Source: Stenopsyche tienmushanensis (lineage: Eukaryota; Arthropoda; Insecta; Trichoptera; Stenopsychidae). Taken from it: 64,000 bases of DNA. A program made the translations under genes and the position numbers. Every line of letters begins with the position of its first letter. Positions within the stretch are counted from its first letter, which is position 1. Where the stretch lies: assembly GCA_008973525.1 (NCBI GenBank), contig WACJ01000223.1, forward strand, positions 372,001 through 436,000, written 5' to 3'. The notes beneath the pieces are model-generated. The model searched no databases. It was given only the letters and a program-made list of their open reading frames with translations, and was not told the origin of the DNA. This document shows, in pieces, positions 56,005 to 64,000 of the stretch.

Positions 56005-56970
56005 TTCTCGGCAAGTACCAATGGGGTTTCAAAGCGGGCAGGTCCACTGTGGACCAATTATTTGATGTGAGAATATTCTTGCAAAAATGTGGGAATACGG
56101 TGTTGATTTCCACCACATATTTATAGATTTTTGCAAGGCATACGACAGCATCAACCGGGAAAAGCTTTGGAGGACCATGTTAGAGACGGGAATCCCGAGT
56201 TAACAGGTGAGTCTGTCGAGGATGTGTGTCCGAATCTGTTAGTATAGTTTGCTCCAACGGTGCCCTGTCGGAGCCTTTCGAGGTAACGATGGGAGTCAGA
56301 CAGGGGGATGCCCTCTCCCCATTACTTTTTAATATTGCGTTGGAGGCAATTATGAGGGAGACTGGCAGATCGAGACACGCAGATCCATGGAAGGATAATG
56401 CAATGCATTTGGCCTTTGCTGACGATATCGACGTCCAAGAGTTGAAATATCTTGGATACATCCTCATGGAGAAGAATTTAATGAGTAACGAAATAACCTC
56501 TAGGATTCAACGCGGTAATCGGTGCTATCTTGGCCTATCGGCGATAACAAAGATTATAAATTATAAAACATTAATAAGACCGGTAGTGGTTTACGGCGGT
56601 GAAACATGGACCGCGATGTGCCTAGAGAGGTTCGAGAAAAACATATAAAGAAAAATTTTAGAACCCCTTCGGGACGAAACCTCTAGCGATGAAGTCATGA
56701 GGTCATGGACATGTATGGCGAGGCGTCAATAACAAGCTTCATCTGAACCCGCCGTCTCCAGTGGGCAGGACATGTGGCACGGATGCCGTCGAATAGAACC
56801 CCTCGAACCATTTTGAATTCGGAGCCGAATGGCAGTAGATCCGTCGGAAGACCTCGACTATGCCTGGGCCTGGGAAATTGGAGTGAGGAGGCCCAGGACA
56901 GACAAAAATAGCGGCAAGCGTTATCGGTGGCCGCTACTCTCCTATAGGGCTGAAGGAGTCACCCAAAATG
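56005..56970 (+). mobile_element. Non-LTR retrotransposon relic with RT and C-terminal tail
   Basis: Frames in order: WGFKAGRSTVDQLF, a frameshift to FIDFCKAYDSINREKLW, then in 56226-56648 NGALSEPFEVTMGVRQGDAL, PLLFNIALEAIMRE and LAFADDIDV with the catalytic FADD. A deletion after it leads to ELKYLGYILMEKN and LIRPVVVYGGETWTAM. The tail includes RRLQWAGH-type residues, here SSGQDMWHG. The motif style (YDSINRE, LRQGD, FADD) is that of CR1/RTE-type endonuclease-RT elements. No endonuclease remains. Confidence 0.8.
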
Positions 56971-56999
56971 AAAAAAATAATGAAATCATCTAAGAAACA

Positions 57000-58160
57000 A
57001 ATCCAATATGTTTAGAGGTTAGATCATTGACACATGGTTTCGTTCTTCCGTCTTCTTAAGCTCCGTCTATCGAATTTGGGCCCCGTGAGAAACAACATCG
57101 ATTGGGTGTGTTAATCGCGATTCGATTATTATCCTCAAAATAATAATGTTCTCTTTATTTTATTAGCATCGAGCTAACGAGTTATGTTATAGTATATGTA
57201 TCACAGCAAACTTATTTCAACTTAAATTTAACCGATAAATAGTGATTTAATACCTAAGCTTAAATATTATGCAGTAAATATCTAATATAAAGATGTGGTG
57301 GAATTACGTAGACGAATGATGGCCTTGAAAATATGTCGGCATCAGTCATAGACAAAAAGTTGAATCGAGTTTTACATTGCTCCAAACAATAAATTGAGAG
57401 AATACTCTAATTTATTGTTTGGGGCAATATAAATTGGCACAAACCTCTTTTTGTGCGATTTCGAAGATATGCGGTTTTTTCAAAGCATTTTTTTTTTATT
57501 TCAAAAAGAGAATGTATCGAGGTATTTTATATAAAATTTAAAAAAAATCATAAATAATTACCGAAATTTGGGAGAAAATAATTATTTTGGACTGTTTAAA
57601 TCGTGTTGCATCTGCTATTGCCAAATTACGATCATACCTTTTAATTCTAGATTTTTGAAAAAATCGATTTTGTTTTGTAGCGTGGAAATAATTCGCGATT
57701 ATTTTTGAGTAATTTTAATATTAATTTTTTTTAAATTTTTTTTTGTGCGATTTTCAGCTGAACGCTTCTACGTTTTTAGTGGCAATGCAAATTTCTTAAT
57801 TATCATATTAACAGCTTGGTTTTAAAATAATGCAAACGATCGAAATAACATTCCAGATAGTGATATAAGTAATGTTCATATTTTAATTACCTTTGTTTTG
57901 TATAAGCCACCCTCTTTTTGTATAAAATCCTTTGCAGCTATATTCCCGATCCACATACTCATACTTCACTTCAAAATAGATCAGTCCAGAGATTCTTACG
58001 CATAGACTTCAGCTCACTGCCGACTTCTGAAATAAATTTATATTTATATTATATATCATATATATACATTTTTGTGCTAAAATAATTGTTATAACTGAAG
58101 AATCATCGATGAAGAACACACATTTCAAACATTAAAACAAATCTTAAAACATAAAACTCG
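57000..58160. other. Unassigned AT-rich DNA
   Basis: No gene. A strong hairpin at 57375-57427 pairs ATTGCTCCAAACAATAAATT with its complement, with one mismatch in 20, around a 13-base loop. CCGTCTATCGAATTTGGGCC to about 57120 may be an LTR remnant. Confidence 0.35.
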
Positions 58161-58164
58161 CGTC

Positions 58165-58495
58165 ATGAAGTAGATGTTTCCAATATTAGATTGATACCTA
58201 TTGCAAGTATGGTCATCTTCATTATTGCATTCTTATCAAGTTCGGCATATATTCCTTGGACGATGATGGGTGTACCTTTCTTAGTAGAATTTAAAGAAAT
58301 TGCTAGCGGTATTGCCGTCATGGTTAATTGGTTACTTGTGTTCGTAGTAACCAAAGCTTTCCCAACAATGAATTAAACGATTGGAGGTCATTTTACATTT
58401 TGGATATTTGCCTCGTTTATGTTATGCTCATTATTTTTTGTTTGATACCAGAAAGAAAAGGAAATACAAATGCTGAAATTTAAGAAATACTAGCT
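58165..58495 (+). pseudogene. Second copy of the sugar transporter 3' end
   Basis: DVSNIRLIPIASMVIFIIAF, AYIPWTMMG, ASGIAVMVNWLLVFVVTKAF and PTMN, then TAA where the other copy has Gln, followed by TIGGHFTFWIFASFMLC. After a frameshift it reads IPERKGNTNAEI, another stop in place of Gln, EILAGK and TAA. It is close to identical at DNA level to 48300-48000 on the minus strand (about nine in ten bases by eye). It begins abruptly at about 58165 in mid-exon and lacks everything upstream. The Trp codon and PE.KG tail lost from the other copy are still here. Confidence 0.85.
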
Positions 58496-58499
58496 GGAA

Positions 58500-59420
58500 A
58501 ATAATATAACATGTTTACATTTTTTCAAGTTGAATAGCAAAATTTTAAGCCACTTAGATCAACCTTTTCATTAATATATTTTACTTATGAGTTTTATTTT
58601 AATTTTTTTAAAATTTATTATTTTATACAGTTACTGGAAAACCTTTAAGATGCTATATTATATAGCTTTTATCTGTACCGTGTAAACAATAACAATTATG
58701 GTCATTAATGACCAACCATGTAAATTCAGGGAGGCATTGGCCCTAAGGTCACAACCTCCAAAAATAAAAAATATTAAAAAAAAAACTGGATAAATCCTAC
58801 AATTAAAATACAAATGTATGCTATTTTTTAGAAAAGAAGACCTCTGCAAATATTATGAAAATAATCTTCTACATAAATATGATTATGTTTAATTTAAATT
58901 AATTGAGGTTAGCTAAAATAAGATATACGTACAGCGAATTGCCAGTGTGTCAGTTGATGTAAAAAAACCATATATATATATATATATATATATAATAATG
59001 ATCCTTTATTGAAAATAATTTCACAGAATACATTAATACTTAAATCTAGCAATTAATATATTAATATTAAACGATCTTAATTTTAAGTAATAGATATCAT
59101 ATCTTTATCTCAATTACAAAGGGGGTCTTAAAGTTTAAATAATTTCATATACATATTTGTTTAAAATTTAAATAAGTGTAATTCTAAGAGGAACTGTCCC
59201 GATTGTTTGAAATGGAGTTCAGGTGTCAAGTGGCTTCAATACATAACACCCCCCATTGGAAATGCCTTCGGGAAAATCGAGAAGGCACGTTCTTGCTTCC
59301 TTCCATCCTTCTCCCTGCGAAACAACATCCAAATTCATTTTGCTTAATCTCTCCGTTGATAGACGTCGATCCGTCCTTCAAAACTGAAACGTCGCACTGA
59401 AACGAAGCGTTCAGGGCATT
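58500..59420. other. AT-rich DNA with a TA microsatellite
   Basis: Positions 58970-58994 are (TA)n. The 65-codon frame at 59203-59400 precedes a hAT fragment and may be its diverged N-terminal part, but this is not supported by any motif. Confidence 0.35.
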
Positions 59421-59423
59421 CGA

Positions 59424-59572
59424 ACTGGAAGTTTTCAGAAAACGAACACAGCATTAGTGCAAGCATCATATGAAGTCGCATTGGAAATTGCCAAGCAAAA
59501 AAACCTTGGCACTATTGGAGAAAAGCTCATCAAATCCAGCATGTTCTTGGGAATTCTGGTGAACTAAAGATG
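59424..59572 (+). mobile_element. hAT transposase fragment (ZBED5-like)
   Basis: TGSFQKTNTALVQASYEVAL, EIAKQKNLGTIGEKLIKSSM then F and a stop soon after. Relatives read ..ASY.VA..IAK.KKP.TIGE.LI.P... in the middle of ZBED5/SCAND3-type transposases. The C-terminal piece at 54935-55190 belongs to the same class but need not be the same element. Confidence 0.65.
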
Positions 59573-59574
59573 CA

Positions 59575-61450
59575 ACTAGAAAATACTCTGAAAAAACTAT
59601 CGAATAAAGATATCACTACAGTACAAGGCACTTGCGAAAAACAATAGGAAAACTTGGTATGGGAAATAACCTAACAATCACAAATACATGCTTCAAGTAT
59701 CATGTTAGAAGACTATACACGTGGATATCTCCATGAGACCGTTATAGGAACCAAATTGATTTCATTATGATCAACAACAGATGGAGATCTTCAATCTTTA
59801 AAACACGCCCCCTGCCGAGAGCAGACTGTGGCAGCGATCATCAATTACTGTGCACTGATATGAGGCTCAAGCTGAAAAATATCAAACGTGCCACAAAAAC
59901 CCAACCTTATAATATATCGGCGACCAAAGGACATCTTCTTGGAAAAAAAAATAAATGAAAATCCTTGCCAGAATGATCAACAGCGAACGAAATGTGGCAT
60001 CAAATTAAAGATATCACAACGATGTCGATCAAAAAACTGCAAGAAAACAAAACCAAAGGTAGTGTAACGTTTGAGGCGTGAGCGCTCTCGGGGGGGGGGG
60101 GGGCAGAGTCCCCGGGCTGCTCCCCGTCCCCACGTGCTCGTCGGGATGGCCGCGCTACCGCACGGGTCCGTTCTTCTATCGGACTGTGATGCTGCTGGAC
60201 GAATGGATGGGAATAGACGGGCGTCGAATGGAAAGACTCTCTTCGCTAGATAACTATTTATTCCAATCAAAAGAGAGATCTGGCTGCAGGAGGAACGACC
60301 TCCCGCAGCCAAGACTAACCGACGACTCTCCCGACTCCCTCCTCCTGCGCATCACTACCCAACCGGCAACGGTGCACGCGCAAGGAGCGATCGGTCGGTA
60401 AGCAGGTGCAATGTCCCCACAGGGCTACAAGAGATGGCGCTGTTAAAATAACACATTGCACCTGAAGAGAGACGGAAGATGTCGCTGCTAACAGCACTAT
60501 ACGTGAGGATGGTAAATCGCCCACGCTACAGTAGCAATGGAAAAAGAAAAACAATGGATAAGTGACGAGACATGGGAAGTGAATTAAGCAAGAAATCAGC
60601 TGAAATTAAAAGGTTTGACTTCCACAATAAGTATAAACAATATAAAAAATATAAACAAGATTTGCCAGGAGATTGAATCCAATTCGCAAAATGCTCTAAC
60701 TAGTGACCTCTTCAAAAAGGTCAATCTGCTCACAAAAGATTTCAAATTCGGATAATTGAGAACGAAGACGGTTCACTGATAAGTGAACGCGAAGGTGTCT
60801 CAAGGAGAAGGAAGTATTACTATGAAAACCTATACAAGGACTGATCACAATCCATAGAAAATTCATCAATATTACAAATGCCACACACAAAAGAACCCAA
60901 CATCGTGTATGAGGAGACACGAAGAGCCATTGAGAAGCTTAAAATAATAAAACTCCAGGACGCGATAACATATCCGCAGAGATCCTTAAAAATATTGGAG
61001 AAGACGGATATCGCGCACTACACCAAATATGGGATGACTGTAAGTGGCCAAATGAATGGATCAACTCTACAATTATCCCTATATACAAAAAGGGTTCAAC
61101 AAGCAAATGCGAACATTATCGAACAATTTCTCTAATTGCGCATGCTAGCAAAATAATGCTACACATTCTACAGAATAGATTGAAATATTTCGCAGAATGG
61201 AAAATACCCAAAGAACAGGCAGGATTTGCGAAAGGACGAGGAACCCGGGAACAGATCATGAATACCAGAATGCTTATAGAAAAATCCCGAGAGTTCAATG
61301 TTCCCATGATGCTCTGTTTCTTGGATTACACAAAATCTTTTGACTGTGTAAGATGGGATATTCTGTGGAATGTGCTTGTAAAAATGAGAGTCCCTAGACG
61401 GTATGAAAAAAAGTTCATACCAGAAGTTAAAGATATCAAAACTTCATAGA
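59575..61450 (+). mobile_element. Non-LTR retrotransposon (endonuclease plus RT), split by an LTR
   Basis: The endonuclease C-terminus is visible at 59720-59920: RRLYTWISP, NQIDFIMINNRWRSSIFKTR and ADCGSDHQLLCTDMRLKL, with the SDHxL catalytic motif of the APE-type nuclease. The LTR 60063-60493 interrupts it. The element resumes with WISDETWEVN, NQLKLKGLTST and DLFKKVNLLTKDF, then 60878-61135 EETRRAIEKLK and 61156-61449 MLHILQNRLKYFAEWKIPKE, QAGFAKGRGTREQIMNTRML and FLDYTKSFDCVRWDILWNVL. The catalytic FADD part is missing; the sequence ends at about 61440 where a Tigger relic begins. CR1/RTE-like by motif style. Confidence 0.85.
60063..60493 (-). mobile_element. Complete LTR, family G, inserted in a non-LTR element
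   Basis: 431 bp. Read on the minus strand it starts TGTTAGCAGCGACATCTTCC and ends CTCAAACGTTACA. In this direction it carries TTGGAATAAATAGTT (AATAAA) about mid-way. It holds a 14-base G run (60090-60103). No primer-binding-like sequence follows the TTACA end, so it is a solo LTR. No convincing target-site duplication was seen (GGTAG against GCACT). Open frames 60071-60401 and 59977-60312 are shadows of it. Confidence 0.8.
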
Positions 61451-61454
61451 TAGA

Positions 61455-62300
61455 AGAGGGAAAACATTATTATTACTAGACAAAGCACTGTCCCACCCAT
61501 CTATAGAGAGTTTAAACCAGATCGATGAAATGTTTACAGTAAAATTTCTTCCACCAAATGTCACGTCGGTAATACAACCGACGGATCAGAGTGTAATAGA
61601 AACATCCAAACGTTTATATAGAAATCAGATGCTTCGACGATTATTGCTAGCAGACGAAAAGAAACAGTTAACAACAAGAAAATAAATTGAAAAGATTGTG
61701 CGACGTCGCAGCAGATAGTTGGAATTTTTTAGATGTGTCAACTTTGAAAAAATCTTGGAACAAAATTTTGAAAAGACCATTGGTAATTTCCAGTAATGAA
61801 GTAGAACTTGATATAGGAGACACTGCGGAAAAAATAGCACAAGTTTCTACCTTCTTCTTCTTTTTTCTAAAAGATGTGAACGGCTGGTTAAATTGCGATG
61901 CAAATGATCCTGGATTCCAAATTTTGAATGATGAAGAAATAACCAAAGAAATACCCACCTCAGAAGAACAAGGACGAGAAGACGAAGAAGAGATTTTCAA
62001 AAGGGCTTTTCAGTGTTTAGAGAACCGATAAGAATGTAATTCAGGACAATTTATATATCTTGAGAATATTCGCGATTTAGCAGCTTCTAAAAGAAGAGCT
62101 GGCTTAAAACCAATAGTTGATTTTTTTAACATGAAAATATATTTATTATATGCGTGCGTGTATGTAAATCTAGATAAATAAAAATTATTCATATTTTCCC
62201 TGTCTTTCCTCGTCAATTATGACTATTTTTGATTATCTGGATTTTCGTCATCCGGACTACTTTCATCCCCAATTATTCCGGATAGTCGAAGTTCTACTAT
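61455..62300 (+). mobile_element. Tigger/pogo DNA transposon, 3' half
   Basis: GKTLLLLDKALSHPSIESLN, KFLPPNVTSVIQPTDQSVIE and RLYRNQMLRRLLLADE are the second half of the DDE_1 domain of jerky/Tigger-type transposases (LLLDNAPSHP with N to K, QPMDQ with M to T). In the next frame, SWNFLDVSTLKKSWNKILKR, WLNCDANDPGFQILNDEEIT and NIRDLAASKRRAGLKPIVDF complete the C-terminus. The 3' end CGGATAGTCGAAGTTCTACT followed by TATA matches a Tigger-type terminal repeat. The 5' half is missing; frameshift near 61680. Confidence 0.85.
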
Positions 62301-62304
62301 ATAT

Positions 62305-63465
62305 AATATTAGCGTAATCGGCGCGGGGGAGTTAAGTTCCTGGTGGGTGAGAATGAAAGAAAACAACGTATCACTGAATCGAATTATTCGCGGAGCAAGC
62401 GCCCAGTTGTTTTACTTACGGCTGCCCGAAGAAGACTCGTTATACTTAGATAAACTTATTTAAATAACATAATCAATGTTTAAAAATAACACCATTACAT
62501 TCCGTTTTATCCGATCCAAAATCAGCCTGTTTTGAAAAATTCTATAAATGCAATCACGTAACATGAAACTTGGATTTAAAGTTAGATTATGTTCAAAATA
62601 GATTAACTTTAAACGATTTAGCTGTAACATTTATAAGTTATAATCGATATTTTAAGTATATTTAATAATAAAATCGATTATATACTTTGAAACTATTGAA
62701 AAATAGTCAAATTGCCATTTGTATTTGAGTATCATTAACTATTTGTGGTGAGGTTGTTATTATTGATTTTTTCGTAGAAAAACATCATTATTGAAATAGG
62801 TGTTTTTATTAAAGTATTGAATATTTTTCATAAAATAATATTCTCTTTTATAAGTCAAAAAATAGTAATCAAATCATCATAATTTTGCATTGCATTTAAA
62901 GCAATGTTTTCTTAATGTATTGCAGTGCTCCGTAATCTTTTCTCACTTATGGCACACCAAAGTTCTTCCTTAAGTTTCGCGGCACACAGCTAACATAATA
63001 GATATTGATTTATTTATTTATATTTTAATGTACTAAAAAAGCTATCGCTACAGTACATAAAAGATTAAAAAAAGACACTAATTATTATAAACTACACAAT
63101 AAGAATACGAATAAGAAGAATAACAATTACAAAAAAAAAAAATTAGGAGGGCCTAAATATGCAATACACTAATTTTACTAAAATAAATAGAATTTAGGAC
63201 TCTCGATTTAAATGTGTTTATGATTTTAAAGCATTAATTCATCGCGTTTAAGAGTTCATCTGGGAAATTCATGATTATCGATGCTTCTCGATGTATGCAG
63301 CAGTGTGTAAATTGTATTATCTTTTGAGAGAGAAATACTGCAAGTAGGAGCTCTGTCGGTTTTCTCTGCATCAGTTCTATTACTCGTGCAGGGGTTGTTC
63401 CTGTCGACGCCGATGCAGTACCCTTCTTCACAGCAGCGGTGTTCCTAACAGCGTCATCGGGCAGG
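62305..63465. other. Unassigned AT-rich DNA
   Basis: A CTCACTTATGGCACACCAAA block near 62945 resembles the start of hAT-type repeats, but no matching inverted end was located. The minus-strand frame 63234-63431 is not recognised. Confidence 0.3.
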
Positions 63466-63469
63466 TCGC

Positions 63470-64000
63470 TGGTGCTAATTCAAGTCTCCTGCTAGCGGTA
63501 TACAATAACTTCCTAGCGGGGAGTCTTTCCAGCATCTTAGAAAAAACAGAAGCTTGTGCTTATTCCCAAAGAGAATAAGGGAACTCCTAGCTGCCCTGCA
63601 GTTTGGCTTTCGTCCGGGCCGTTCCACCATCAACGCCATGAATCAAATCGTAGAAACTATGAAGTAGGCATGGCGAGGTAGCGTCAAGGCCTGTGGACAA
63701 GTTATTATGATTACACTGAATGCGAATTCAATTCGGCCAGATGGCATTTGATCCCCAAGACTTTGAACGAAATTGATGCTCCATTAAACCTCGTTAAAAT
63801 GGTGGAGAGCTACCTTTAGAATGAACACTGATGTACAACGACGTTGATGGGGGAAGAAGGGAGTTCTCTAAGTCTCGTTCGCTGTCCAAAAGACAGAAGC
63901 GCTGTTCTTCATAAGACGCAGGAAACTTTCACCTTCACTTCTGATGATCGATGGATGTAAGATCAAATTCTCAAGATTCATTCGTCCAGAGAAGAAGTGC
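63470..64000 (+). mobile_element. R1-like non-LTR fragment, family C, running off the window
   Basis: LQFGFRPGRSTINAMNQIVE, QVIMITLNANS and WHLIPKTLNEIDAPLNLVKM (frameshifts between) form the first half of an R1-type reverse transcriptase. A jump then leads to VQKTEALFFIRRRKLSPSLL and IDGCKIKFSRFIR, as in 40080-41340. The catalytic segment is deleted at the same general place as in the other copies. The element continues beyond position 64000. Confidence 0.75.

Overview
The window is nuclear DNA of an insect. It carries a multi-exon insect odorant receptor gene, GT-AG introns throughout, and a very high load of eukaryotic transposon relics. The base composition is strongly AT-rich outside LTR copies. 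A long first coding exon followed by four short exons, plus many mariner, R1-like and Penelope-like relics, would fit a hymenopteran (for example a parasitoid wasp), but that is inference. No bacterial gene, CRISPR array, rRNA or functional tRNA gene was seen.

Only one gene looks intact: a five-exon odorant receptor on the minus strand (26654-29218, 408 codons when spliced, all exon phases agreeing). Downstream on the same strand lies a broken partial duplicate of its last two exons (23972-24195) and a weaker possible third receptor remnant (22885-23150), so this is a small, decaying receptor cluster. The second cellular locus is a sugar/trehalose-transporter-like MFS gene on the minus strand (exons 51278-51346, 49096-49293, 48070-49016). 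A Penelope-like retroelement (49378-50850) and a TA-flanked MITE (50976-51208) interrupt one of its introns, and it stops just before the last membrane helix. A second copy of its 3' end lies at 58165-58495 on the plus strand, also broken.

Almost everything else recognisable is mobile DNA in relic form. 0-13 kb: a non-LTR C-terminal fragment, an R1-like element, a TTAA-type MITE, several mariner relics and a tRNA-derived SINE. 13-22 kb: LTR fragments in both orientations, an internally deleted mariner, an RT scrap. 22-35 kb: receptor cluster, R1-like fragments, a mariner C-terminus, paired unclassified repeats. 35-47 kb: LTRs with primer-binding-site-like sequences, a CR1/RTE-type 3' tail, an R1-like element, mariner N-termini. 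47-64 kb: a hAT-like MITE, the transporter with its nested insertions, piggyBac, Jockey-like, hAT, SINE, two further non-LTR elements (one split by an LTR), a Tigger/pogo relic and a final R1-like fragment running off the window.

I did not find a convincing new molecular system. The most valuable observations are the exon-level reconstruction of the odorant receptor and its partial duplicate, the nested insertions in the transporter locus, the two-copy tRNA SINE, and the LTR families tied together by a shared TGG-starting sequence next to their 3' ends. All assignments come from reading translations and repeats by eye; no database search was run.
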